Assembly: GCF_000613805.1 (NCBI RefSeq)
Contig: NZ_BAJR01000001.1
Coordinates: 186,001 to 250,000, forward strand
Direction of reading: 5' to 3'
DNA length: 64,000 nucleotides
Source: Phocaeicola paurosaccharolyticus JCM 15092
GTDB taxonomy: Bacteria; Bacteroidota; Bacteroidia; Bacteroidales; Bacteroidaceae
Shown: piece by piece, positions 7,831 through 17,668 of the stretch
How positions within the stretch are numbered: the stretch's first letter is position 1
Layout: each line of letters begins with the position of its first letter
Notes under the pieces: generated by a model
Database searches by the model: none
Told to the model about the DNA's origin: nothing
The model's input: the letters and a program-made list of their open reading frames with translations, nothing else
Translations under genes and position numbers: made by a program

Positions 7831-9009
7831 TTACGTCTTTGAGCATTTAATAAGTACCTTGCTGTTGTCCCAAATAGTTGTAGCAAACAGGTACATATCT
7901 CCTCCCTCTTTAAGTTTTAGTTTCTTTCGTAAGTCATTCACCGAGGAGGGGAAATTCCTGATAGTAAGGTTGGCTTTATCAATGCCTTTCAAAAGTGCCT
8001 TAACTTCCTTTCCAGAGAAGCTTGAAATTCCTTCAATCTTGAACTTTCTTCCAGGAAAACTATCCACTAATTCATCAGAAGTATAGAGGTGAGTATTGAC
8101 AGATAGTTTCTTCACTTCGAATTTCTTGGTTAAAGTTTTATATCCGCCTCCCTTCATAATAGAAGCATTGGGCTCGTATAGGTATGCTCCCATTTTTTCG
8201 GCTATAATAGATGTGGCAGATGATTCACTTTCCATTGTAAAAGAGAACTTATCGGTTTTGTTGGATATGTTCACGCAGTTTATCTCTACAGATTTATTAG
8301 CAGAATTTCTTTCAAGAATCAGTAGTAGCTCTTTGCACTCATTATTTACTGATACAACATGAATAGAGGTTATATGTTTTAGCTCTTTTAATGCAATTGT
8401 TATATCCAGCATAGGTGAAAGTTTGACCATCACCTTATCACCCTTATCTACCAAAAGCTCTTCTATTCCAATTATGTCGGGTTCACAGTCAGAAATCATC
8501 ACTGTCTTTCCACCACTTCTGCTACGACGTGCCGGATCAATCATTATAAGGTCTACATGAGGCATCTGCTTAAGAAATTCTATTGCATCAGTATTATGTA
8601 TCTCAACATTATCTGCTCCCAATATCTTCATGTTGTTGGCTGCAATATCACACAAAAGCTCTTGTCGTTCTACATAATCTGCAAACTTAAAATTCCGTGA
8701 TATAAAGAAGAGATCTACGCCTAAACCGGAAGTCAGATCAACGAATGATTCTCCAGAGAAAATGGAGGCCTTGTATAGAGCCGTCTGTTGCGAAGAACAT
8801 TGTTCCATTGATAGGTGAGGAGGAAATACAACCTTACTGTTTTCGTTCCACAGAGGAATTTTTTTTGCAGCAATCTGCCTTGCTGATATCTGCCTGGCAG
8901 CCATCTGTATATCTATATCAGGATATCTTGAACCTTGCAGAGCAAGTTTGTTTACATCATCATCCTTATGAATAGAAACAAAATCAACCATCTCATCAGA
9001 TAAAACCAT
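7831..9009 (-). CDS. class I SAM-dependent methyltransferase, THUMP-like type
   Basis: This 392-aa protein has a Rossmann-type methyltransferase core: FVDLTSGLGVD (about 89-99) is the SAM-binding motif I, and IDPARRS (about 155-161) is the motif IV-like segment. The C-terminal part matches the THUMP-like extension of Bacteroidetes proteins usually labelled only as methyltransferase. The RNA or other substrate is not known to me. The neighbour GT39 gene is divergent and unrelated. A -7 element TAAATTTG on the minus strand at 9042-9049 supports the start at 9009. Confidence 0.8.
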   Translation of the reverse strand: MVLSDEMVDFVSIHKDDDVNKLALQGSRYPDIDIQMAARQISARQIAAKKIPLWNENSKVVFPPHLSMEQCSSQQTALYKASIFSGESFVDLTSGLGVDLFFISRNFKFADYVERQELLCDIAANNMKILGADNVEIHNTDAIEFLKQMPHVDLIMIDPARRSRSGGKTVMISDCEPDIIGIEELLVDKGDKVMVKLSPMLDITIALKELKHITSIHVVSVNNECKELLLILERNSANKSVEINCVNISNKTDKFSFTMESESSATSIIAEKMGAYLYEPNASIMKGGGYKTLTKKFEVKKLSVNTHLYTSDELVDSFPGRKFKIEGISSFSGKEVKALLKGIDKANLTIRNFPSSVNDLRKKLKLKEGGDMYLFATTIWDNSKVLIKCSKT

Positions 9010-9041
9010 AATAATTCCTCGCTATTGTATTTCTTAAATCA

Positions 9042-9077
9042 CAAATTTAAGAAAATGAATCAAGTGTAGTATATTTG
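9042..9077. promoter_or_regulatory. divergent promoter pair
   Basis: On the minus strand TAAATTTG (9042-9049) serves the methyltransferase gene. On the plus strand TATATTTG (9070-9077) serves the glycosyltransferase gene, leaving a leader of roughly 70 bases before the ATG at 9157. Confidence 0.5.
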
Positions 9078-9156
9078 CATGATTAAAAATTAGAAATTAT
9101 TTCCCCCATCTTTATAAGATTCATAACAAGAGTTTTATTTTTCTGTTATCACATAT

Positions 9157-10732
9157 ATGAAAGAATACGGTTTTCCAATATCTAGATCACTAATTACGAA
9201 GATTGCTATCTTTTTGATATTCATTTTTGTGTTTGTGGCTATTTTCCCAATACTTTTGGAGAGAGATTTTACTCCGGCAAATGAGTTACGTTATCTCAGC
9301 ATCGCTGACGAAGCCATTAGAAATAATCATTTTTTTTTTCTTTACTAATCAAGGAGAGCCTTATGCAGATAAGCCACCTCTATTTCTTTGGATAGTAATG
9401 TTGGGGAAAGTGTTACTTGGACATCATAGCATTCCCTTTCTATCACTATTTTCTCTTCTACCTGCTTTTATTATCGCTTTTGTCATGGATAGATGGATTG
9501 CGCCTCACATCTCTTTCTCTATAAGGGTTGCTGCATTGATGATGCTATTTAGCACAGCAATGTTCATAGGCTCCGCTGTTGTAATAAGGATGGATATGCT
9601 TATGGCTATGTTTATAATACTTGCTTTGCGTATCTTCTTTAGTATGGAGGAAGAGGAAAATAATAAGAGAATTTATAGTTGGCTTTTCCCTATTTGTGTC
9701 TTTATGGCAATATTTACGAAAGGTCCGATAGGTTTGCTTATACCTTTAATATCTACTATTACATATCTTTTAGTGAGTAAAAAAGCATATCATATAAAGA
9801 GATATTGGGGAGTTACTACCTGGGTTATATTGCTGACTTTATTATCTTTATGGTTTGCAAATACATACATGGAAGGTGGAAAAGAATTTTTGTATAATCA
9901 ACTTTTTCATCAGACTTTAGGACGTGCAGTAAACTCGTTCCATCACGATAATCCTTTTTACTATTATCTTATCAGTTTCTGGTATTCACTTGCTCCTTGG
10001 TCAATATTGATTGTTGTTACATTTATTGCAGGGATTTGTAGTAAGGTCGAAAGAATCGGTCTGGAGAAATTTTTTATGTGCATTATTGGGACTTCTTTCC
10101 TGTTGCTCTCATTAATAAGCTCAAAGTTGGATATATATATGTTGCCATTATTCCCTTTTTGGATTTATATGTCAGTTCTATGGCTATCTAGAGTTAAAAA
10201 TTACAAGATTATAATTGCTTCTCTGATTATTCCTGCAATAGCGCTTGTATTGGCTTTATTTGCTGATATCAACTTAATTAATAGTAATAATAATGATTTC
10301 AGATTTGACCTTACTTTTCCAGCAGCAATATCATTGACTTTATTTGGCATAATAACAGTCATACTTCTCTTCAGAAAAAGAGTTATTTGTGCAATAGCTA
10401 CAATTTTTATGGGAATATATATATCAATCTTCCTTCTAGGGTGGAATGTTAAGTATTTAAATAATTATATAGGTTACGGAGAAATATGTCAAGATGTGAA
10501 GAGAGTGAGAAAACAATACTCACTAAGTGATAAAACCTATGTTTACAAAATGAAGAATGCTCAAGATATGGATGTATATCTCAATGATGAGGTAATCATC
10601 CTACAAAGACCTTTGGAAGAGTACACTCCTAAAGGCTTGATTATTCTTCCAAGTAAACTATTGCCTAAAAGCCTCCCGAAAGAGACAAAAATCATAAAAA
10701 AAGATCCATACACTATTTTAGTAAATAAATAG
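9157..10732 (+). CDS. GT39/ArnT-like glycosyltransferase (frameshifted at a T-run)
   Basis: This is a polytopic membrane glycosyltransferase of the PMT/ArnT type, which moves a sugar from a polyprenyl-phosphate donor onto an acceptor on the periplasmic face. The start at 9157 gives an N-terminal helix and the motif RDFTPANELRYLSIADEA, where acidic residues after the first helix are expected. The frame stops just after a run of ten T (9330-9339). With nine T the frame runs on through NQGEPYADKPPLFLW, typical of the family, to 10732, giving about 524 aa with many helices. Other indels here affect essential genes, so a sequencing error is the simplest explanation; slipped-strand variation is possible. 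An internal ATG at 9227 lies in the wrong register for the N-terminus. Confidence 0.8.
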
Positions 10733-10766
10733 TAAGATTTGCGCATAAAGTATATGTAAAAAATAG

Positions 10767-10797
10767 CCCTCTAAAGCCATTATAAGGCTTTAGAGGG
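10767..10797 (+). terminator. terminator-like hairpin after the GT39 gene
   Basis: CCCTCTAAAGCC and GGCTTTAGAGGG form a perfect 12-bp stem around ATTATAA. The following run, TATATTTATT, is only partly T-rich. It lies between convergent genes. Confidence 0.7.
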
Positions 10798-10927
10798 TAT
10801 ATTTATTGTGAAGTCTCTTAAGACTTAAACTTTGAATCTATGATAAAAAGTTAATTGCCTAATTTATGGTTAAACTTATACTATTATCGAAATTGGAATG
10901 TATATTAGATATTCCTTATAATGGCAT

Positions 10928-12695
10928 TTACTCTTTAGCTTTTTTCAGCATTCCATCAAATCCTAAGCGATGTTTAGCACTTACACTAATAGTCCTTCCC
11001 CTCAATAAAGTTGGTTGATAGCTACGTGATGTTACCGAGAGTTTTACTCCTGTTATCAGTTCTACGGCTTTTGCGTAAAGAGGTTCATTATTTGTGCCGA
11101 AATCTCTATAGTTATAGAATACATTAGTTTGATTGAGTGGGTTTGTTTCATCAATAATCAGACTAGTTATAGGCTCAAATCCACCTTGATAGTCACCAAA
11201 TCCTTTTGCATTATAGCTCTGGAATGTTATAGGTACTATTCTGTATTTGTTGTTTCTTATAGTTTTCTCAGTGTATTCCATTCCCACATTCTTTCCAACT
11301 GTCTTCTCACCTATTAGTACTACGTCAATGTCAATACCTCTTAATGAGTTGATAACAAGTTCACTTGATGAAGCTGTATTATTGCCTACAATGCAGTATA
11401 TTTTCTTCAGTCCAAGAAAACCATCAGATAGGGATACTCCTAAATTTGAGTATGTTGATGTTGCAAATAAGTCCTCATCCATAATGCCGTTTAACACTTT
11501 CATTCTCTCAGCATTATATCTGTATTTGGTAAATACTTTGTCTTTAGCATAATTTCCTGCTACGCAAGTCGCTATCATATTTGCCGAAATAGTATGTCCA
11601 CCTCCATTGTATCTTAAGTCAAGGATAAGGTCTGTAATTTTCTGGCTATTGAAATCTTTAAAGACATTGAATAGTTCTTCGTCAAAACCTGCATCAAATG
11701 AAGAGTATACTAGATAACCAATCTTATGGGTACCTTCTGGTAGTACTTTGCTAAGCAATATAGGGTTGCAATACATAGCCTTTGATGTTAGGCCAACCTC
11801 TTTTCCATCGCTTGTAACATTCACTGAGATGACATTGGCAGGGCCCATTAATTTAGTGTATTGAGTATACCAATTTGAAACACTGATATCTGTTCCGTCT
11901 ATTTTATTAATCAATGTCCCTCTTTTTAGTCCTGCATTAGAGGCGGGAGAGTCAGGATATATACCTTCAATGCTAAAATATACATAATCACCAGTCTCTG
12001 TTGCTACACGTATAGGAGTGATTCCTGTAAAACCAAAGCTATATGCAAGTTCCTTATCTATATACTTTGTAGCGCGAGATCCTGTAGAGCTTACACTGTT
12101 TATAGTATTCAATTTCTCAATATATGAGAAGATATAATATTTACCGTCAGATTCTAGTTTTTTGTCCAACGTATTAGTATTCATACTTAACAACGCATCT
12201 GAAAAGAATGATTGGTAGTCCTTTGTATTGTCTAGAGATAATGTCTTATATTCATCATTCCATAGGTACATTTCGCTAAGATAGTCGTATACAGCTTTGT
12301 TGACCTCCATATCCTCTGTTGTAAGACTTGGATCAAGAGCTTTTTGTATCACACTGAAACTTACATCAGAGTATCCTTTTACACTTATGCTTATAATGGC
12401 AGTTCTATCTTTATCTGTAGTGGATGTAGCAGTTAGTTTAATAATGTTTTGTCCTCTATCTCCTGTAGTTGGCGTTATCTTGCACCAACTTGAATTACTT
12501 GATGCACCCCAGCTGTTCGCTGCATTGAAAACTACCTGCAATGGTGTTGTCGTTGTTATCTCAAGAGGTTCTTTATTCAACCAACTTTGTCCTGATACAC
12601 CGGATCCTATTTCTTCATTATTACTTTTACATGACATAAGGCATGTTGATATGAAGATGAATAGGAGTAAATTTAGATATCCTATTTTTTTTCAT
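10928..12695 (-). CDS. BACON-PDZ-S41 peptidase lipoprotein (frameshifted near start)
   Basis: This is a surface or periplasmic C-terminal-processing-type serine protease. The main frame begins MSCKSNNEE at 12637. With one A fewer in the A8 run (12685-12692), the upstream ATG at 12695 joins in frame and gives a textbook lipoprotein signal, MKKIGYLNLLLF then lipobox LMSC. Domains in order: a BACON domain (about 45-115 of the joined protein) with its SSWCKITPTTG segment, a helical linker, a PDZ domain (EGIYPDSPASNAGL), and an S41 catalytic domain with GGGHTISANM, the nucleophile region TASSSEL and the lysine in GEKTVGKNVG. The joined length is 588 aa. BACON domains in Bacteroidetes usually bind glycans or mucin, or act as spacers. 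Confidence 0.85.
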
Positions 12696-12893
12696 TCTAT
12701 TCTAATTTGAAAAAGATTTAAAAAGTGAGTTACTGATTAATTTAATGATGATTATGTTTGTGTTCTATTAATAATTGAATATAATAAAAACGCCAAGATA
12801 GTAATATTGTTTAGTAAATCTCTTTTTTATTCAATGAATGGAAAGTATATTTCGGCATATCTATCATACAGAATCATTTAGATTGTTTTGTTG

Positions 12894-14650
12894 TTATATA
12901 TTTTGAACCTGTCTCATTACTCTTAGGAAATTTTCGCCCCATATTTTAGTAATATCCTCTTTTGAGTATCTCTCTAAAAGGAGACGTCGGGTAAAGTTTA
13001 TTAGCTCGCTTGCTGATGCACATCCAGCCACTCCACCGTCACCATCGAAATCGGTTCCTATTCCTACATGGTCAATTCCCATAATATTTACCATATGGTT
13101 CAGGTGATAAATGGCATCGATGATAGATGCTTCTCCCTGTTCTCTAAGAAAACCGTGATAGAGAGTTACCTGAGCTACCCCTCCATGTTTTGCCAGTTGT
13201 CTGAGCTGATCATCAGTAAGATTACGTGGATGGTTACATAATGCCTTGGATGATGAGTGTGATGCAACAATAGGCATACTGCTTATATCAATTGCATCGT
13301 AGAATGTCTTTTCACCAGCATGTGAGATATCTACCATCATCCCCACGCGATTCATCTCCTTTATAACCTTATTTCCGAACTCTGTTACACCCATATTCTC
13401 ATCATTACCCTTAGCAGAGCCGCATATAAGATTGTTTCCATTGTGGCATAGAGTCATATATACAACTCCGCGTTTACGGAAGCGCTCTACATTAGATAAA
13501 TCTTTCCCTATTGCATATCCGTTCTCTATACCATCATTATTGCCTTTTTCCTTTCGGCTTTCAGTCTGTACAGATCATCCGGTGTATAAGCTATATTTAC
13601 AAAAGTGCAGTTCTCGGCGACCATATCCTCAATCTGGTTTAGTATATTATCCGCCTTATTTGTAGCGGCTAGCAGAGATTCATCATCACATCCCAATTGT
13701 TTCAGATATGCTACCATTATTGTAGAGTCGAGTGCCCCTTCATCCATCTTATGCAAATCAACAAGGATCTTAGGATCTCTTGAAGCAAAATTTATCCCTT
13801 GGTCGAAAAACATTGGAGTATCGCAGTGTGAATCTAGCGATAATATATTTTTATGAAGTTCTCTAGCCTCTTTGTAAGAACTGCTTTCGCCAACAAGCCA
13901 CTGGAATAGCGGCATCATAGATTCATCACCTTCCATGATGAAACATTCGGGATGCCACTGAACACCTATCATAGATTTATATTCAGTGGATTCCATTGCC
14001 TCTATCACTCCATCGCTAGCTATGGCTGATACTTGGAAACCTTTAGCGGGTTCCTTTACAGCCTGGTGATGGAATGAGTTTACAGCTAATCTGTCAGTCT
14101 TGAATATTTTAGAGAGTAGAGACTCCTCTTTCAGAGATACGGTGTGTGAGGCATAACCCCTGTCAAGATCCTGATCATGCTTTATGCGAGTACCATCCAT
14201 CTGGGTATGTATATCTTGATAAAGCGTTCCATCAAAAGCTGCATTCATAATCTGTATTCCACGGCATATGCCAAGAATCGGTATTTGTCTGTCGGCAGCT
14301 AGTTTTGTAATAATGAGCTCACTTTTATCTCTTTTATGGTTGATGCTGTGTAATTCTTTTACTGGTTCTTCATCTAGTAGGAGAGGATTTATATCACCTC
14401 CTCCTGTAAGAATTAGACCATCAATAGAGTTTACTACACTTATCAAACTGTCAATGTTTTCAAAAGGAGGTATAATGAATGGAGTGCCACCTGCTTTCAA
14501 AATGGAGGTAAAATAGCCTTCAGCTAGAGAACACTCACTGTTTTTGTAATTTCCTGTCAATCCGATTACCGGGTTTTTTTTAAGGCTAGGTGGTAATTTA
14601 TGTATATCATCATAAACTTTAGAAATGTCAAATGTTTGAAGTCTTTCCAT
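12894..14650 (-). CDS. fused C26 amidotransferase-like / M19 dipeptidase (frameshifted)
   Basis: The first about 255 residues are a class I glutamine amidotransferase-like peptidase C26 domain (gamma-glutamyl hydrolase type): GLILTGGGDINP, ILGICRGIQI with the nucleophile Cys, and GVQWHPECF with His and Glu. After a short linker an M19 membrane-dipeptidase domain starts at LDSHCDTP (zinc HxD). The frame then breaks near 13545-13549, where five T (A on the coding strand) should be six. The rest continues in the next frame with ASHSSSKALCNHPRNL and GIGTDFDGDGG. The joined length is 585 aa. The pairing suggests breakdown of gamma-glutamyl or D-amino-acid peptides. It is divergent from ptb and lies about 200 bases upstream of the S41 gene on the same strand. 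Confidence 0.85.
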
Positions 14651-14676
14651 AAGTTAAATTAATAGTAGAAACATAA

Positions 14677-14684
14677 CAAAGATA
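14677..14684 (-). promoter_or_regulatory. -7 element of the C26/M19 gene
   Basis: TATCTTTG on the minus strand is a strong match to TAnnTTTG and lies 27 bases before the ATG at 14650. Confidence 0.5.
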
Positions 14685-14726
14685 TGTAATATTTCAGATT
14701 TATTTTTCATATTTGTTAAAAATCTA

Positions 14727-15641
14727 ATGTGCATGGAACCTTTACATGATTTTGCCGGATTGACAAGAAAACTGCTCTCTCAAAAGATTCGCAAGAGGGT
14801 AGCTGTTGCCTGTCCTAATGATCCTCATACAGAATATGTTATTTCACGTGCATTGCATGAGGGCATTGCTGAATTCCTGCTTGTTGCCGATGCGGCAAAT
14901 GTGCAGAAATCACTATATATTCAGGATGCTTTCCCCGAGAGCGTTAAAGTTTTTAAGGTCGCTTCAATTGAAAACGCGGCACCTCAGGCAGTATCGCTTG
15001 TTAAACATGGCTATGCCGATATTCTTATGAAAGGGCTAATCAATACAGATAATCTGTTGCGAGCCGTTCTTGATAAGGAGAATGGACTTCTCTCTAAAGG
15101 AAGTGTACTTAGTCATGTTACACTCGCTCAGATACCTCTCTACAACAAGCTTTTGCTCTTTTCAGATGCTGCTGTCATTCCAAAGCCTACTCTTGAGCAG
15201 TTCGACTCTATCCTAAAATATGATATTGAGGTATGTCATAAGTTAGGTATTGCTAATCCAAGTATTGCTTTGATAAACAGTAGCGAGAAGGTAAACCCGA
15301 AGTTCCCTCATACGATTGACTATGTAATACTTAAGGAGCGTGCAGCAAATGGCGATTATGGGTCAATAAATCTTGATGGTCCTATGGATGTAAAGACTGC
15401 ATGTGATTCACATAGTGGTAAACTTAAAGGGATAAACTCTCCTGTAGTAGGCCATGCCGATCTCCTTATTTTTCCAAATATAGAATCAGGAAATACATTT
15501 TATAAATCTATATCTCTGTTTGGAGATGCTAATATGGCAGGAATGCTAACAGGAACAATAGCTCCTGTTGTTGTGCCTTCGCGTGCCGACTCAGGAAATT
15601 CTAAATACTACAGTCTTGTATTGGCTTGTATTGCCGGTTAA
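14727..15641 (+). CDS. ptb: phosphate butyryltransferase (PTA/PTB family)
   Basis: This 304-aa enzyme swaps CoA for phosphate on short acyl groups (butyryl-CoA to butyryl-phosphate, or related branched acyl-CoA). It has the phosphate acetyl/butyryltransferase fold with VACPNDPHTEYVI at the start, GYADILMKGLINT in the middle and FPNIESGNTFYKS near the end. The adjacent buk gene 11 bases downstream makes the butyryl- rather than acetyl-specific reading more likely. Starts at 14727 or 14733 (MEPLHDF) are both possible. Together with Buk it would yield ATP and a short fatty acid, or act in reverse to activate acids. Confidence 0.88.
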   Translation: MCMEPLHDFAGLTRKLLSQKIRKRVAVACPNDPHTEYVISRALHEGIAEFLLVADAANVQKSLYIQDAFPESVKVFKVASIENAAPQAVSLVKHGYADILMKGLINTDNLLRAVLDKENGLLSKGSVLSHVTLAQIPLYNKLLLFSDAAVIPKPTLEQFDSILKYDIEVCHKLGIANPSIALINSSEKVNPKFPHTIDYVILKERAANGDYGSINLDGPMDVKTACDSHSGKLKGINSPVVGHADLLIFPNIESGNTFYKSISLFGDANMAGMLTGTIAPVVVPSRADSGNSKYYSLVLACIAG

Positions 15642-15652
15642 AGTAAATAATT

Positions 15653-16714
15653 ATGAGAATATTTGTTATCAACCCAGGATCTACTTCGACAAAACTAGCT
15701 ATCTATGAAGATGATAAGCAGATATGGGAAGCAGGTGCACATCATCCTGTGCACGAATTAGAACAGTTTCATCACGCTGTGGAGCAGTTTAAATATAGAT
15801 TGGATTTTGTTTATAATAAGTTAGATATGTGTGGAATCCCTCTAAAATTTGATGCAATTATTGCTAGGGGAGGTCTCCTGAGGCCTACTCCAGGAGGTGT
15901 TTATCAAATCAATGATAAGATTAAGCACGATTTGATACATGCTGAGATGGACCATGCCTGCAATCTAGGTGCCCTGATTGCTGATGACATGAGCAAGAGA
16001 TGTAACTGCCCTGCTTATATTGCTGATCCGGAAGTGGTAGATGAACTGATTCCTGAGGCAAGGCTTACTGGGATACCTGAGATAAATAGAATATCCATAT
16101 TTCACGCTCTGAATAGTAAGGCTCTATCAAGAAAATATGCGGAATTTATTGGGAAAAGATACGAAGATATCAATCTTATTGTTGCGCATATGGGAGGAGG
16201 GATATCAGTAGGCGCGCATCGCCGTGGGAAGGTTATTGATGTAAACAATGCACTTAACGGAGATGGACCGTTCAGCCCTGAGAGAGCAGGAACAATTCCG
16301 GCTGATCAGCTTGCAGAGCTCTGTTTTAGTGGAAAATACACATTAAAAGCAATAAAGAAACTATTGAATGGCAAAGGAGGGTTGACAGCACACCTTGGTA
16401 CAAATGATGTAGCAACAATAGCAGAGAAAGCACAAAGAGGTGAGGAGCCTTATAATACTATTCTGAATTCAATGATATATAATGTTGCAAAACAGATTGG
16501 AGGAATGTATGTAGCACTTAAAGGTGATGTAGACTGTATAATCCTTACTGGAGGAATAGCTTATTGCAATTATTGTATTGCAAATCTTAAAGAACAGATA
16601 GATTACCTTGCTAAGGTTGAGGTTATGCCTGGAGAAAATGAGATGGACTCACTTGCATATAATGCTCTCTCTGTTCTTAAAGGTAAGACTATACTTCAAG
16701 AGTATAATCCTTGA
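15653..16714 (+). CDS. buk: butyrate kinase
   Basis: This 353-aa member of the ASKHA acetate/butyrate kinase family interconverts butyryl-phosphate and butyrate with ATP. Visible motifs are the phosphate-1 loop NPGSTSTKLAIYED at the N-terminus, AHMGGGISVGAHRRGKVI in the middle, and a C-terminal adenosine segment ILTGGIAYC. The length equals typical Buk and is shorter than AckA. It forms a two-gene operon with ptb. No butyryl-CoA synthesis genes (bcd, crt, thl) are in this window, so branched-chain acid metabolism is an alternative role to bulk butyrate production. Confidence 0.93.
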   Translation: MRIFVINPGSTSTKLAIYEDDKQIWEAGAHHPVHELEQFHHAVEQFKYRLDFVYNKLDMCGIPLKFDAIIARGGLLRPTPGGVYQINDKIKHDLIHAEMDHACNLGALIADDMSKRCNCPAYIADPEVVDELIPEARLTGIPEINRISIFHALNSKALSRKYAEFIGKRYEDINLIVAHMGGGISVGAHRRGKVIDVNNALNGDGPFSPERAGTIPADQLAELCFSGKYTLKAIKKLLNGKGGLTAHLGTNDVATIAEKAQRGEEPYNTILNSMIYNVAKQIGGMYVALKGDVDCIILTGGIAYCNYCIANLKEQIDYLAKVEVMPGENEMDSLAYNALSVLKGKTILQEYNP

Positions 16715-16719
16715 GAATA

Positions 16720-16753
16720 AAAAAATCAGGCAGGTACTTTTAGTACCTGCCTG
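16720..16753 (-). terminator. terminator between convergent buk and DUF4491 genes
   Basis: CAGGCAGGTACT and AGTACCTGCCTG form a perfect 12-bp stem with a three-base loop (16727-16753). On the minus strand it is followed by ATTTTTTT, so it ends the Lrp-DUF4491 transcript well. The plus-strand side lacks a strong T run but may still slow buk transcription. Confidence 0.8.
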
Positions 16754-16776
16754 AGCAATATTTAAAGCGTTTAGAA

Positions 16777-17088
16777 TTAATATTCATCTTTACGTTTTGG
16801 GTTCATCGGGAACCACCCTTTCTTTACCCTTTCTCTTTGTTCAAATACCTCTTTTATTGTCCAGAATGATGAGAACGCAAAAACACCAAGAAACGAAGAG
16901 ATCAGTATATTGCTTATTGTTATTGAGAGGATTACACCAATAATCCCGGCAATAAGGAAAACCCACCAGCACCTTGTTCCAAAATAATATTCGGCCTTTA
17001 TGACTATAGGATGAAAAAGTCCTATAATTAGAAACGTACCAATGCCGATAATTATTCCGCTTAGGTTCAGGTCGTTAAGCAGATCCAT
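16777..17088 (-). CDS. DUF4491 family membrane protein
   Basis: This is a 103-aa integral membrane protein with about three hydrophobic segments: LSGIIIGIGTFLIIGLFHP near the start, CWWVFLIAGIIGVILSITIS in the middle, and ISSFLGVFAFSSFW. A basic tail follows, with GWFPMNPKRK near the end. I recognise it as DUF4491, which is common in Bacteroidales; the function is unknown. Its start overlaps the stop of the Lrp-like gene by one base (TAATG), so the two are translated together, and the regulator may control this protein. Confidence 0.8.
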   Translation of the reverse strand: MDLLNDLNLSGIIIGIGTFLIIGLFHPIVIKAEYYFGTRCWWVFLIAGIIGVILSITISNILISSFLGVFAFSSFWTIKEVFEQRERVKKGWFPMNPKRKDEY

Positions 17089-17552
17089 TATTTTTCGTAT
17101 TTGATAGGAATCTCTTTCTTAATGCTTTGTTCCAAAGAAATCATAGTCTCAGTTGCCGATACACCTGGTATTTCCTGAATCTTAGAATTCAATATATCCA
17201 TAAGATGCTCATTGTCTTTTGAATATAGCTTTGTAAGCATAGTGTAAGCTCCTGTAGTGAAGTGACATTCCACAATCTCTGGAATTTTCATTAGTTCCTC
17301 TACTACTGATTTGTACATAGAACCTTTCTCAAGTTTGATTCCTACGTAAGTACAGGTACGATATCCAAGGCTTTTTGGGTTAACATGATAACCTGAGCCT
17401 ATGATGACGTCCATATCAATTAGGCGCTGAACTCTTTGATGTATTGCAGCGCGAGAAACTCCACAGTCAGCAGCTACATCTTTAAAAGGTATGCGGGCAT
17501 TTTGTGAAATAATTTCAAGAATCTGTCTGTCAAGATTGTCAATTTTTTCCAT
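17088..17552 (-). CDS. Lrp/AsnC family transcriptional regulator
   Basis: This 154-aa regulator has an N-terminal winged helix (DRQILEIISQNARI then VSRAAIHQRVQRL, about residues 7-50) and a C-terminal RAM domain for effector binding and oligomer formation (about 65-145). Such proteins usually sense amino acids and control amino-acid metabolism or transport. The effector cannot be read from sequence. A -7 element TATATTTG on the minus strand at 17587-17594 lies 35 bases upstream. It overlaps DUF4491 by one base, so that protein is its most likely functional partner. Confidence 0.92.
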   Translation of the reverse strand: MEKIDNLDRQILEIISQNARIPFKDVAADCGVSRAAIHQRVQRLIDMDVIIGSGYHVNPKSLGYRTCTYVGIKLEKGSMYKSVVEELMKIPEIVECHFTTGAYTMLTKLYSKDNEHLMDILNSKIQEIPGVSATETMISLEQSIKKEIPIKYEK

Positions 17553-17586
17553 TTTATATTTAGTTTATATCTTGTCAATATGTAAG

Positions 17587-17594
17587 CAAATATA
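17587..17594 (-). promoter_or_regulatory. -7 element of the Lrp-DUF4491 operon
   Basis: TATATTTG on the minus strand matches TAnnTTTG and lies 35 bases before the Lrp-like start. Confidence 0.45.
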
Positions 17595-17668
17595 TGAATA
17601 GTTTTTATTTTATAATAAAGAAGTGCATAAAAAACCAAGTTTTTTTATGATTTATCAGTAATATTGTT

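Noticed and set aside
9227-10732. Treating the GT39 gene as starting at the internal ATG at 9227
   Set aside because: Its first 40 residues are in the wrong frame and look unlike the family; the 9157 frame gives the expected N-terminal helix and acidic motif.
14727-16714. Complete butyrate fermentation pathway
   Set aside because: Only ptb and buk are here; no butyryl-CoA-forming genes are in the window, so I do not claim butyrate production.
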